A stretch of 64,000 nucleotides of DNA from Rotaria macrura (GCA_900239685.1 OENT01000363.1:1-64000); one strand, 5' to 3'; shown: positions 37,112 to 50,822, counted from the first letter of the stretch. Numbers and translations: made by a program. Notes: generated from the letters alone by a model not told the origin.

Positions 37112-40100
37112 TCAGAATTCAGTAACTGCATCAACAAAGATCGATACATTGTTGCAGTTTAATAGAGACGACAAGGCATAGAACAAAAAAAAACGCATCT
37201 GACTTAATACAGACAAAATAATTAAGTTTATTATATTTTGTTTATCTCGTTCTTAAATGAACATGATTCCGACGAAATATTCTCTTAGAGAATTATTATT
37301 AAGTTGTATCCATCTGTGAACTATTAGATAATTTTACTAAACATAAAAATATTGTTGTAAATATTGACTAGACAAAGAATTTTTATTGAGTAAACTATTG
37401 TCTTACCTCGTAATTCAAGTATTTCTTTAGCCGTATCCGAGCCGATTAATAAACTATCATCAAATTGATTACTACTGTTCCCAGCATGATTGATCTAGAT
37501 ATATGCTCGTATAATATACAAAAGTCAAATATTTGAATACAACATACTTTAATATGATCAAGAATTATGGATGATGTACTTGAAGAAAATTTTTTACAGA
37601 ATGGACAATTATAACGATGATTTTTACCAAGAGTTTCTTGAAATATCGTTGACACAGCTAAACAAATATTAATATTTAACGTGAACAAAAGAAGAAATAG
37701 ACTATGACAACTACTGAGAAAATAGGATATTCGTCATTCAAGGGAATCGAGCTTTACTACGGTGAATTCTTGAAACTGATTAAAAATGAATCTCCGTTGT
37801 AAAGAGAATCGAAGACAAAATAAAAACTTTCTAATCTCTATTCATTATTACTGTTTAATTGTCAAAGATTCCACATGTAGATAAACAACATATTGAAAGA
37901 CTTACGAAGATGTTGCAAATTTTTAGTATCGACATACGACGACAACAATCGACTTGTTTTGGAATGTAATATATTATGTTGACGCTAATTTAAAAATTAG
38001 TATAATGGAAAACCAATGGATACAAACAAAATTCTTTTTAACTTACTGTATATATTAAAGAATTCGATGAAAATGAACAATGTTTACACTTGTACAAATT
38101 TTGTACATTTTCCTGATGACACGATAAATGATGTTCATACTCCAAGATCGATATTGATACATTTGGACAATGTAGACAATAAAAAACTTGAGCTTGTACT
38201 CCTTTATCACTACTTAGTTGACGATCAATAAATGAACGACGTAAATTAATTTGTTTAATTGAAAAATCTGCATTTTTATTGTACTAAACAAAATTATAGA
38301 GAAGAAAATTTTTCTTTTACCTAAGAAACTGAATCATTCACAATAATTTTAAAATATGAGAGAGGAAAGCACGAATAAATATAGTTGATGTTACTTCAAT
38401 AGATCTCACATACGTTTGAGAACTCTAATAATTTCAATTGAGAATGTATGAAAAATTATTTGACAGATAAAATAGAAATTTTAGAATCGTATAAATGATA
38501 TATAATACTGAAGTTTTCAAATAAAACACTGGTCATAATTAAAACGAAATTCAGATGTTGAGAACTGAACTTATTGTCTAAAGTCATTCAATTCTAATAG
38601 GACTGTTATTAAATAGAGTGTAATCAGTGATCTATTAAATTAACAAGAAAATATTTTTAATCTTAGATTGCGAACAGACGTTTTGTTCGTAGTTTCGCAA
38701 TACCACTAATCTGCTGAAAACATACACGTTTCCTTTGTCAATATTTCAATGAACATCGGTGACATTGTGCACATACGAAAACTGAATCGATGATGTTAAT
38801 CTATTCATTAAACTGAAATTATACGTTCATAAATACAATTTTATGCAAGTCAGTATCTATGATAAGTTAATTGCAACTATTTGTAGATCGGTAACCGTTA
38901 ACGGTTGTCAGGGAAACAAACGAAAAATAATCTTCACTCGAATTAGAATATTTCTTTGTGAGTACACTCTAGAATCGGTCAGTGTGTCCGGCCGGCCGTT
39001 AACACGATAACTCTTTACAAATACATTCGATTGAACGGAAATTTTGTGCACAGAGTTGTCTGATGAATATCTCGGTCGAGTTCGAAGATGAGAAGGATCC
39101 GGCAAGAAATGGCTGAGTTATCGAAAAAATTGTCATTTTCCATCGAACAATCCCTGAGGGGTGGTACAGGGATTTTTTCAAAAAAAGCTTTTTTTCTCAG
39201 AATTATCCACAACGTATATAAATCGACTCAGTTTTTAACGCTGATTCCGAATCTGGTATTAGTTTTGAACCAAATCGCAGCTTTCTAAAAGAACATCGCC
39301 TGCAAAAAGGTCTCGAAATAAACAGAAACTGCATCCCGAAACTAAATTGCCTAGATATGTCTTAGTTGAAGAGTAGTGTTGCAGTTTCCCAAAAAGGTTT
39401 ACCAAGATACTTCATCCGTGCACACATTCTAGGATGACTGATTTGTCTCATTCACTTTTTGAAGTACACATAACTCTCGGACATAAGTCCGAAGTTTTCG
39501 CATTTATTTTTTTATCATTGACGAATTATTCCGGTGTTTAGTCATCTAGTCAAATTATATAGAAGACAAAACTTCTTTCGCTTCTATATGATCATTTGTG
39601 TGACTCGTCGACTTATTCATTCATGTGAATATGATCGAACAGGAACTGATTTTAAACAAGAGATGACAAAATAAAGAAATAGTAAACGATGAGCATGGAT
39701 TATCATTTGAATATGCAGAAAGCACAAATGATTTTTTTTAATGAGCGTACAACTACAATGAGAATCTAATCACTCAACTTTCGTAACAAAATAACACTAG
39801 ACTAATGTAGAAATGTGTGCTTAGGAAAACGATGGGAAACCTACGTATTTACAACAGCGACTATGAACGTAGATTGATTGTACATGGAACTATAACATAG
39901 AAATTTTCCTTTTGTACATGACCAAAATCAACGTACTATTTCTACCTATTCAAGTCTATTTTCATAAATACAAAAAATAAGACCAATGTCTTGATAATTT
40001 ATTTTCTATTTTAACAGTTGATTCTTCGACAAATTATCTTTACCTAGAAAAGGCAAACAATTTCTAGTAGTGATACATACATGACAAGGAATGGTCGTTG

Positions 40101-43100
40101 ACACTGTATTTCTCGTAGAATGATGCTTGGCAATATGTACAATTATTCTACTTCGTTGTTGATGATTATAACCACAAAATGAACAGTAATAAAAATATTT
40201 TGTTTTATTAGTTTTCAATCGATGTAAATAAGTATGCTTTCGTGCATAATTATTATGAATTGTTCGATAGGAGCATTTTTTACATTGATAGAGTGAAACA
40301 AGAAATTTTCCATGAGGTTTTGTTTGTTGATGCTAGAGAAAGAAAAACAAAAGAGATAGAAAATAAAAGACTATTGTATTAAGAAAATTTACTTTTTCTA
40401 TTTGTGCACAAATATGTTTATCTAATTCGATAATTTTCTGAGAACGAAAAGCACAATCCATACAAGTAAACATGCGTTTTGTTTTTAATGTTGTTTTCTT
40501 AGGATTTACTGGTGTCATTGTTAATTCTGGTGAAAGATCCGAACGATGTTGTGTTGTTTCAGAATAACTATCTGGTCGAAGACGATCATATATAATTTGA
40601 TCATAACCTTGTTTATCTTTAATTTTTTCCCATATAGATTTTTGTAAATCTTTCCATTCAATATGACGAAAATCAGTGAAGCGTCCTAAAACTTTTTTCG
40701 ATACAACAAAACCAAATGTACGTTCATATTCATCGTATGTACGTTCAGCTTCTCCGTGTGTCATTTCATCATAACCATCATGGCTCGGTTCAACCTTATG
40801 TCGTGCGCGTATATGACGTACAGAATCGGTTCGCCAATTCGTTCGATAAAAACAATACGGACAACGATACGGTTTGAAACCAGTTGGTGTACGTGTCGAT
40901 TGTTTCGATGTTTCATTCGATAATAATGATGTTCGATCTCTGACTTCGCTTGAATCATGACGATCCTCTTCGAATACAATAACAGACTCATCAGGATGAT
41001 CATTAAGAATAATTGAACTATTATCTGATTTTAATGGTTCAATCATTAACAAAGCCGCTGCTTCATCTTCAGTTACATCAACTGTACGTGCATCGGCAAT
41101 ACTTAATTTAATTTCATTATCTTGATTTTGTTGAAGTTCACCATCGCCCGTACTACCGCCACTACCACCATCATTACCATTACCATTTCTATCATCATCA
41201 TCATCATCATCATCATCATCTTCGTCATCGTCGGTTGTCGCTACTAATATTAAACGATCTCCATCGGTACCATTTTCTTGTTTAAACATTAATTGATTAT
41301 TTACACTTGACATAGATGCTGATATGAGACCATCTACTTGTGGTACATACTCCAAATAACGAAAATTTCGATTGAATTCTTTATTACGACGTTTTACTGA
41401 TTTAGGACTCATAGACAAACCTAATGCAGCTTCATCTTCAGGTGCTTCATGTAATGTTTTATGATGACGTTTAACATCATAACGCCAGCGATAACCACGA
41501 AAACATAATGCACAATAAAATAAACGATTTGGATTAAAATTAGGATGTGAAGAAAAATTTGTATAAACAATTTGTGATGGATCAGGTAGTAGAACTGTAC
41601 CATCGGCTTGAATTAAACTTGAACGATTATACAATGTTTGTGATTTATTTTGCTCATCATGATAATCACCGTTCGATTTCGTATAATTTGATTTCGTTGG
41701 TGGTTGAATCAAAAATTTCGAATAGAGCTTCTCGTCGCGTTCATTCGTAGGACTTTGTTGTACGGTATGATGGCCGTTAGTTTTATTTATTTGGATTGGT
41801 CGTTGTTGTTGATGATGATGGAAACGCTGCTGCTGCTGTGGCTGTTGTGGTGGTGGTGGTGGTTTTTTATTCGAAATTATTTTTGAATATGATTTATTTG
41901 AATGATTTGCATTAATATGTTGTTCGATAAACTTCGGATGATTCGAACGAAATTGACATATTGAACATTGATAATGACGTTTAGAATCTTGACCATTTAT
42001 ATTGAGTTTTGATTCAAGACCGCGTTCTTTCATATAAGCACTTATGGTTTGTTCAGCTTCCTCCGGAGATAATTGTAAAATATCATAATGTATATTTGGA
42101 TGACGTTTTTTTGCATGACACTAATACAGGTATGAAAAAACAATGAAAATATCTTCCCTAAAAATGTAATCTACGATTGAATATATTTTAGCATGTTAGA
42201 TTTCATACAACTTCATTTTTCATTAAGAAAATAGAATTCTATCGTTTCGAATGGAAAATTTTCCCTACATTCATGTTCAATAATTCTGATATGGCCGGCA
42301 GATTTCGCCATGCTTTTCTAGAGATATTCGTAGAATTTCAAGTGATAATATAACTATGATCTCGTCGTCTGATAAACGAAATTTTCATTTCCATATATAT
42401 ATATTATTTTTTACCGAAAAAAACTTTGCTATCCCATTTTTAGAACACGATAGTATTTTATTAGCAAATTCTAAACTTGGATCTGTTCAAGTCTATTTAA
42501 TTCTTATCGCGCGATTCTCAATAGCAGATATTCAAGAGTATTGCTCTTGTTGAATTTAAATCGTTTACTGGAAATTGTTTTCATAAGTAGAGTAAATAAG
42601 AATCATAGATTCGATACATGTTACATGTACAAAAAAAAACACAAAACGACTATTGAATATGCTTTCAAATAGACAACATGGATTTTGTATCGCATCTTGA
42701 CACTAATTGATGTAAATTACACGTAAAACAGTACAAGGCTATGAAGACGTTAAAAGTGGGATATGTGTCGTACATATGATATAAGAATATAATTGTGATT
42801 AGAAACTATGAAAAGATCTGTAAAAATAATTAAAAACAATGCCAATTTCCAATTAGTGTTTTGATATAATAGATTCTTGAAGTTTTTACTTCCTATGCGT
42901 ATATACGGCTTTTTTTAATTTTTAAAACGTCAATATCAAATTCTGTTTATTTACTTAAATGGTCCTTCGAAAAAAAACATTATTATGCTATAAAACACTC
43001 ATTATATTTCATTCGAGACTGATATATACTTGTCTAAGCGATGAAAATGAATAAATCTTTTTAGGTTTTTCTTACGAATGTTAATTTTTCCTAATGAAAC

Positions 43101-45662
43101 CTTGTTTTAGATTTCATTTTTACTGAGAAAATTTTTTCTAAAGAATTCGTAGCATACATGAACGAAACTTTACTCAAGTTCTCTATTGATCGCTGCATTT
43201 TTCGGATTAGTATGAAGGAAGAATTGCAATGCTCGTGCATGGTTTCAAAGACTCGTATGCACAGGTTTTCAGTTACGTAGAACAAGATGATAGTATCGAT
43301 CTGTCAGAAATCTATGAAAAACTATCGAAAGAATCTCAAGAGATTATACGGAACATGATTTTCTTGATACGAAAATAAGAATTCCAATGAGGAATTCTTC
43401 ATGATTGTCTAATTAGTATTAATTCTACTTTGAAAAGAGTACTGTCCTTCTCATTATAATTATCTTATTCATTATTATTAACACACGCGAATAGATTTAA
43501 ATACGAATATTATGATCGACATGTAGGGAAAAAAATCATTTCTAGCAAATCTTTGATGGATATCTAAGATTTCAACAGCTCGCATGCTTCTAATAAAACA
43601 AGACTACATTCAACAATGATTCGCAACTTGATTTCAGCCATATGAAACTCGCGAAACCATACGAAGAAATTGAATGAAGATTTTATACATGATTTATAAT
43701 TGTCATATTTATGTAGACACATAATGTCAAAATACCTGAATATACCAACGAAGATTTGCTCTCCATCCACATATGGAACACATAAATGGTTTGATATTAA
43801 TATGTGTTGCAACATGAAGTTTGAGTTTTGTTAATGTTGGTGAACTAGAAGTGAGGTGAATATTTAAACAATAGAAAATCTATCAAATCATCATTCACTT
43901 ACGAATGTTCACAATGTGGACAGCGAAATTTTTTAAAACTTTTACTAAATAAATGATTTGAATGAGTTCTATTATTGTGAGCTGTTGTCATTGTATCTGT
44001 TTCTGATAAATCATTAATTTCTTGTTGATATTTCCAAAGACTGAAAAATCAACGAATAGCAAATGAAATTGTAACGATTGAAAATATGATTCTTACGCAT
44101 CCTCTTCATCATCATCAATATCATGCTCTGTCATCATTTGTTCATCTTGACTTTCCATTTCGTCATAATCATTTCCATTGTTATGATCAATTTGATCAAT
44201 AACTTCACCAAAAGCTCGTACGGGATCAATTAAAAGTGCTGCTAAACCACTTTCATCGTCATCACTCTGATCAATACTGTTATCTTGTTGGAAATAGTCT
44301 TGTTGTAAGATATGTGATGGAGCACTGGGATGTACAATACGTTGATGTTTTATTATGTCGTTCGACCAGTAACTCGTAAATGAACAATATTTACATTGTA
44401 AAATTTTTCGTGATTCATCATTGATTAATGGTGTTAGTGATGTTCGTTTTGTGTCTGATATTGAATTTGTTTGTTGTGGTGGTAATGATTTGACTTTAAT
44501 ACGAAATTTATAGTTTCCTGTTGCTGATGGTGGCAATGGTATATCTGCATCAAGTTTATCAACGTAACGACCAGCTTGTTCGTGACTGATTTCATGTTTT
44601 TTACGTATATGAGCTGTACAATCATGAAAATTCTACATGAATAAAAAATAAGAGTACTATTCAAGAGAAATATACGTTTGAGAAAAATCTAAAATTTACT
44701 TTATAAGTTAAACGACACATTTTACATTGAAAGTTCTTTTTATATGGGTGTATACCAGAATTGGTTGGTGAATAAAATGAATTATCAGGAGGTGGTGCAG
44801 AATTTAATACCTGTAACAATGATGGCGACGATATTGGTGTGACTAAAAGAAAAGAGAAATTAACAAGACAATGCTTTGCTTATTATTACTACTATGTCAA
44901 TGAATTTAATGTCTTGTTTATTTTACTTACTTTTTGCTGCTGTTGGTGATCCATTTTTCGGTGCGATTGGTCGTTGCTGACTAAGAATAGAATGAAGTAC
45001 ATTTGGATTTCGTTTAGCAACAGTAATCGAATTCGATGAATCCTTTGAAGTAAAATTTATATTTGTATTTTCATCGCTTATGATAGGTACTGATGAATCA
45101 TCTGTTATAGTTGCTGGAAATCTTGTTCCATTTTTATCTGATGTAGAAATATGATTGAAAGTTTGCTTTGAATCTTATGAAAATGAAAACAAATTAAGTA
45201 TGTTCTACTATACTAATGAAGTCAGGAAATCAAAAGAAAACCTGTTTCACTATTCGATGGCATTTGTTGGTTGAATAATGTTGGCAATTGTCGGGGCACT
45301 TGAGCAGAAACAATCTGTATTTGTTATGAAAGTAAAAATGCATGAAAATTAAAAATGCAAAAAAAAGAAAAACAATTACCTGATGACTAAAAGCTGGCTT
45401 ACGTCTTGATCGTTTCTCAGGTTGATGTGATGTTGATGAAACATTTTTCGGTGGTGCTTCACTTCTACTTGCAGTTTCTGAAACACCCCAAACAAAACAC
45501 TGTTGTAGTTTTCTTCACCAAAAAAAAGCAACTGATGAACAAACCTTCACTATGTGCATCATTTAAATGACTAATTAATTCTGGTAAGCTTTTTCCATTG
45601 AAGCTACATTCAGGACAAATGAACGCCGTACCGTCAGTATCGACGGTCGTGTCCATCATCAT
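37112..45662 (-). CDS. Large C2H2 zinc-finger protein, about 14 fingers
   Basis: Exons, all in phase: 45662-45545, 45477-45380, 45314-45242, 45173-44931, 44842-44700, 44632-44097, 44040-43903, 43844-43736, 42120-40393, 40332-40044, 38267-38047, 37984-37906, 37657-37548, 37494-37407 and probably 37125-37112. They encode about 1328 residues. C-x2-C...H-x3-5-H fingers appear in order, for example C-P-E-C-S-F (exon 1), C-K-M-C-R-L (exons 5/6), C-K-Y-C-S-F, C-P-H-C-E-H (7/8), C-S-I-C-G-W (8/9), four in exon 9, then C-K-K-C-S-Y, C-S-F-C-G-Y, C-L-H-C, C-K-H-C-S-F (11/12) and C-P-F-C-K-K (13/14). Several fingers are split by introns. Linkers include a long Asp run in exon 9 (near 41195-41235) and Gln/Pro-rich stretches. 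A nuclear DNA-binding role is inferred from the fingers. The closest relative is not recognised, though the spacing is not KRAB-like. The last exon and the 40044 to 38267 join (acceptor AAAAATGCAG) are the least certain. Confidence 0.85.
38957..39500 (+). mobile_element. Interspersed repeat family A, copy 3 (in zinc-finger intron)
   Basis: This copy is nearly identical to the first part of copy 2 and lies inside the 1.8-kb intron between the 40332-40044 and 38267-38047 exons of the zinc-finger gene, on the opposite strand. Its hairpin end is shortened to GTGAGTACAC (38958), so only half of the terminal palindrome remains. The other end finishes with CTCTCGGACATAAGTCCGAAG. Confidence 0.85.
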
Positions 45663-48201
45663 ATTGTCGAAATGTATTTAGTTGTCTAAATAATCTAGAA
45701 TGTTCGAAATACAATATACCGATGTGACCAAAGCGAAATAGAGTTGACCGTCGACGCAGTTGCCTTCTTCCTCTCTCTCTCTCTCTTTTCCGATATGATG
45801 ACTGTGCTTATGTATGTGTGTGCCGCGTGTATGCTTTTGCTGTCTGCCTTGTCGAAGAAGGAGAAAAAAGAATAGAAGCATGTGTGTGTATATGTGCGTC
45901 GAGCTGGTGCAGGCAGACTAAACGATAAGGCAAATGCAGCAGCAGAAGAGTCTATTCTGTTGGAATCACTCTTTTATATATGAAACTACAGAAAAAAAAA
46001 TGTCGAAGTATAAGACCATTTATTTTAAATCATTTCGACTAAATTTATTCTCTAGCGGAACATTTGTGGAACATATGGTTCGACAGGCAGATAGTATCTT
46101 TTGAAAAATGCTAACCGATTCATATGTTTATACGTCTATGTCTTAAGAAACATGTTTTAACATGATTTCAAACAAGCAAAAGAATGCATACCTTAGCAGT
46201 AGGCTCGCTCTTTCTATTTTTTTGCCTCGCCGTATGTAATACAAAACGAGCATATTTAGTGTCAACCAAGGTTCGGCTGCAATGCGCTTTCACATCGCCG
46301 CCCGACACCCATCACAGTTTGCATCGACGAAGAGTGAAGTCGTTGATTTCTTGCCTGTTCTGCATTTTTGAATTTAGAGAATATTATACATGTGTATGCA
46401 AGCATTCACATATGTGTGCATCAGTTGCAGACATCGCCGAAGTTAAGACAAGTAGTCATGCCAATTATCTGATCATCATGATGATACTGACAACTTAATA
46501 AGCTAGCCATGTTGTGTCTACTACTTAATTGAACATGATCACTAAGTTTGATGGCGCTGACTTTGATCGGTAAATTTTCTCTTCGTATTACAGAAGACTA
46601 GAGAGAGAGAGAGAGATGTTGATTGTTTGGATAATATTGAAAACAAGAAATTAAGAAATAAATTAACGAATAGTACGACACAAGAATAGAAAATAGAAGA
46701 GTATTACTATTTAGTAGTTGTTTTTGCGCACTGTTGTTTTGTCTTACAAACCAATCGAGTATATCTGACCGAACATATACTAGAACGAATAGTGACAATA
46801 CAGTGTAAAAAAAAATAAGCAGAAAATAAACACTATCACACCGTGACACCTTCTCTAATTTGACCGTTCTCTTGCTTTCCTCTCGATTTCTATATTATTT
46901 ACTATCGTGGATAATATGTGGCTTACCGCTAGGATGAAGTGAAACAAACTTTTCTTTTTCTCAATCTTATCAGTGGCTTGTATGAATGTTTTCTATTTCT
47001 GTTGTCTGTTTTTTTCTTTCGATACTTGATTTCTGATGTTCAAAATTGAATAGTAGTATAATTTTCTAATTCTATTATTTGCAACATTTGTAATGCAAAA
47101 AAGAACACTTCATAAAGAAAAGATTCGTAAATTGCGACCACTATTGTTTAAGATCGACTATAACGAAATATTAAGTAACGTCGTTGTTCATGTGTATCAT
47201 GATCATTCACTAGCCTACTTTGTATGAATCCACATATATTATGTATGAAGATATTCATTTGCTATTCTTTGAAGAAGTAAAGGTCATGATTGCTACTCTT
47301 GGTTGCTGAGTGAATGTGCTCGCTGTTACCCTTTTCGTTCGTTCGCTCATCTCACAGATTGTTACTGCTACCACAAAAACTACTTCGCCATAGGAGGAGG
47401 TACGGCGTAAAGCAAAAAAACATGCCTCTTCGTTCTTTAGACTATAAGCATAAGCATACTCTCGCGTACATATACATTTATGCATATATATATATATATA
47501 TATACCAAAATTTAATGCATATGTTTCGTCCGTCCGTTGTACTATATGGACGAGCGAACGAGAGAGTGAATTGGATGATGAGAAAGTGCATAAGTAACGA
47601 ACGAACGAACAAACAGACGACTACTATCATCCTGTCAGATGCCTCCCGAAGCGATGGCCGATAGACTAACTGAAAGCGCACATACGGCGTCAAATTTTCT
47701 CTTTTGTTTGTCCATGTTCTTGGCTCAGGTAGATGTGAATGCATGTGTATAAAAGTATGAGAATGAATTGATGTATACACATTGAGCAAATGGGTTGCTA
47801 GATGCAAAAGAAAAGAACTGACGATGAGAGTACGGGTTGACACGAGGGTGACACTATAAGACATCGGGAGTAACAACAGAAAGCAACAGGAGGGATACGA
47901 ATGTTTACCTTGACAATAACGTGATAATGGAAACTGGTGTTGCGAAGAGTGATGCTTTTCTAATATGATTCAATGTGTACGACACAATGAATGTTGCCAA
48001 ATATGAATGATGGATCAGTGTCAAAGAAATGACAAAAAAACCTGACGGATTAATCTATCTTATCACGTTCAATTTGAAAATTTCAATCAGAACAAGTTTC
48101 TAACTTGAATGTATATTATGAACCGGTGAACATAGCAACACTGAAGAATCTATGTTCATTTTTAAATAAAACTAGTTAGAAAAAATATCTTGCCAATCTA
48201 G
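45663..48201. other. 5' flank of the zinc-finger gene; simple repeats
   Basis: This stretch lies upstream of the minus-strand zinc-finger start and probably contains its promoter and 5' UTR. It holds a CT/GA repeat (45769-45786), GAGAGA (46599-46615) and an (AT) microsatellite (47484-47502). Overlapping frames on both strands at 47255-47876 arise from low-complexity sequence and lack domains. The block 47280-47660 is somewhat richer in G+C. Confidence 0.45.
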
Positions 48202-49271
48202 AAAGGACGAGGGACGGTTTCTGGTCGAATCGGCCCAATGAGAAAGCAAGGGTAGTTTGAGCTGAAAATTTCAGCAATTGTAGAAGTTATCATTAGTAGT
48301 CAGTCCTGCAAGTTTTAGCTTGATCGGTTGAACTTTTACTTCACTTTGATACTTCACCAAATAGTCCCACTTCGTAATTATCAAGATGAAAGAATTATTG
48401 GATTTCAAAGCGCATACACATGACAAGATATCCAGTTTCTACATCATTCGACAGAGAATTCGATTCTNNNNNNNNNNNNNNNNNNNNNNNNNNNNNNNNN
48501 NNNNNNNNNNNNNNNNNNNNNNNNNNNNNNNNNNNNNNNNNNNNNNNNNNNNNNNNNNNNNNNNNNNAATTGCATCTGAGCGGGAGTACAGGGTAGTTTT
48601 GGTGAAAAATTTGTTTTGGTTAAAATATATGTTATTCGACGTAGGTTTTTGTTCTGATTTCAAATATCACACTTATTTTGTCCGAGAAGAAAATCTTGAT
48701 AATGAAAATGGCTAATTACAGATAATTTCTTAAAGATTTTCACTGATTTTTAGCTAGCTGACACATTATTTGAACCAAAACTAGTAGAGGGCAGACGTTT
48801 TCCTAGGACATTTTAGTGTCATTTTGTAGGTTTTGAAATTCTCTATCTATGGTAAAATATTCGTTCTGGGTCTTCATGAAATAGTAGAGAACAAGGGTAC
48901 ACAAGATTACAGGATAGCCTATACATTACAATGGACTGACGGTAATTTTAACTTCCTGAAATTAATTTTTGATGTTTCTGCAAAAGTTTATATAAAGTTT
49001 TGTTCAGAATCGAATTCTCTGTCGAATGATGTAGAAACTGGATATCTTGTCATGTGTATGCGCTTTGAAATCCAATAATTCTTTCATCTTGATAATTACG
49101 AAGTGGGACTATTTGGTGAAGTATCAAAGTGAAGTAAAAGTTCAACCGATCAAGCTAAAACTTGCAGGACTGACTACTAATGATAACTTCTACAATTGCT
49201 GAAATTTTCAGCTCAAACTACCCTTGCTTTCTCATTGGGCCGATTCGACCAGAAACCGTCCCTGGTCCTTT
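48202..49271. mobile_element. 266-bp nearly perfect inverted repeat enclosing an assembly gap
   Basis: The left arm 48202-48467 and right arm 49006-49271 are each 266 bp and reverse-complementary with one visible mismatch (GGACGAGGG against the complement of CCCTGGTCC). The left arm stops exactly where 100 Ns (48468-48567) begin. The enclosed sequence has no recognisable transposase. Either a very young long-TIR DNA element or a misassembled palindrome would explain this. No target duplication was found. Confidence 0.75.
48468..48567. other. Assembly gap of 100 N
   Basis: Exactly 100 Ns, the usual placeholder for a gap of unknown size. It sits at the inner edge of the left inverted-repeat arm. 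Frames spanning it are artefacts. Confidence 0.97.
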
Positions 49272-49765
49272 AAATGATACAGATTTATCCTCTACGACTA
49301 GAACTATGAATCAATAATTAAAAAAAGAACAGATGTATTCAACTAACACGAGACAATATTCAAATGTTAGATTGACAGTTAGTTTCTTATTTAACACATA
49401 ATTAAATGTGTTACAGTTCAATGTAAGAACAGTCCATTGTACTAGTTCTGGTGACTCCAGATTGTTTTTGAGCGTTTCATGCTGTTCGAAAAATATTCCA
49501 AACAACTGAATACACTGTGATATCGAAAAACTCACTTGTTCAAGTATAAAAATCACTTGGTAAGAAATTACATTTGCGTGGCAAATCGATGAAAACTACA
49601 TTGTGCCGTACTTTTATGAAACGATTATTTTCATCAAAGAAAAGTAAAGACACGTGACTAACAATTACGATTACAGCGACCCATCTTGAATACATATGTG
49701 AGCAGTTCGTGCAAAAAGTAAACAGTATAGTTTTTTTTTAGTGTTCTTAAGATGAATTCAGACAA
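49272..49765. other. Non-coding spacer
   Basis: No gene, RNA or repeat structure could be supported. Confidence 0.5.
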
Positions 49766-49769
49766 TTAA

Positions 49770-50620
49770 GTCCCCCCCCCCCTCAAAAGTCAATTTTCGT
49801 CAAAGAAAGTCCAAATCGGCTGAAATTTTGCGGATATGTTAGGACTGGAGCGACTAGCCTACGATAAAAATTTCAGCCAGAAATATGCAAGTTTAAAGAA
49901 GTTATATAGTGAACACTGATTAAAAATGGCCCATTTTCCATCCTAGTTATTTTACCTTCATGTATGTTTTTTCGCCAAATTTCTTTTTACCATTCGATAG
50001 AGCATGCAAAGATGCAGGACATCTCGTGCTTTGATTTTAAAAAAATCCATTCTGTAAGCCAAAAAAGTTTCCACAATTCAAAGTCCTTGAAAAAAGGCCA
50101 AAAAACTGCAAGTGAATTTTGTAGGCGATCTTTTTCGGGCATAAAAAAAGCTTTTTCAAAAATCGAAGCACGAGGCGCCCTGCGTCTTTGCACGCTCTAC
50201 CGAATGGTAAAAAAAAATTGTCGAGAAAACATAGTTGAAGCAAAATAACTAGGATGGAAAATGGAAAAACATAAAAACATTTTTACGGAAAGTTTTTGCT
50301 GTTTTTTTAAATTTTCTGCAATTTTCACGCGGTTTTTGAGGAAACTGACCGAACTTGTCCAGTGTAACTTTTAATTCTGCATACGCTGACCACTTAATTA
50401 ATTAATCAGTAATCAGAGTTCAAAGACCTAATTTTTAAAAAAATCGTCTTTCACATAGAGGACCTTTCAAAGATCACTAAAAATTTCGGTCGAAAATTTG
50501 TCTTTGGAAAAAAAACTATAGTGATTCTGAAAGAGCAGAACATCGGCTATCACCTCATGTTGTTATCTCAATTTTCATGTTTTTGCCGAAAATCAACTTT
50601 TTCTGTGCGGGGGGGGGGCC
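49770..50620. mobile_element. TTAA-flanked element with poly-C/poly-G ends, copy 1
   Basis: The 851-bp unit is flanked by TTAA on both sides (49766-49769 and 50621-50624). It begins GTCCCCCCCCCCCC and ends GGGGGGGGGGCC. Just inside, GTCAATTTTCGTCAAAG is mirrored by CCGAAAATCAACTT. A second palindrome lies within: ACCATTCGATAGAGCATGCAAAG (near 49989) against CTTTGCACGCTCTACCGAATGGT (near 50185). TTAA duplication is the hallmark of piggyBac. No transposase is encoded, and the antisense frames across the centre are products of the palindrome. Confidence 0.75.
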
Positions 50621-50822
50621 TTAAGACGAATGGATAAAATATGCAAATTTATTCACAGAAAATAGAATGCTATGTCTGTAAAAGAAAAAAACTTCTTGAC
50701 TTAATATTAAGAAATAAAATCATAGATTGTGGACTGATAGTGTCCAACGGATAATATTCTAGAAACCTTGAAAGGTCAAGATCGAAATAGTCATGATACA
50801 TTGTAACAGAAAGGACAAGAGT

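Noticed and set aside
40761-41886. Several 60-80 codon frames overlapping the large zinc-finger exon
   Set aside because: They are shadow frames of the real 1728-bp exon and of its low-complexity Asp, Gln and Pro stretches.
47255-47876. Overlapping frames on both strands with Tyr/Ile repeats
   Set aside because: They arise from an (AT) microsatellite and GAAC-type simple repeats, with no domain or splice support.
48386-48715. Frame spanning the N gap
   Set aside because: Translation through 100 Ns is meaningless, and the flanks lie in an inverted-repeat arm.
49964-50248. 94-codon plus-strand frame and two minus-strand frames
   Set aside because: All fall on the internal palindrome of the TTAA element, so open reading on both strands is expected from the inverted structure.
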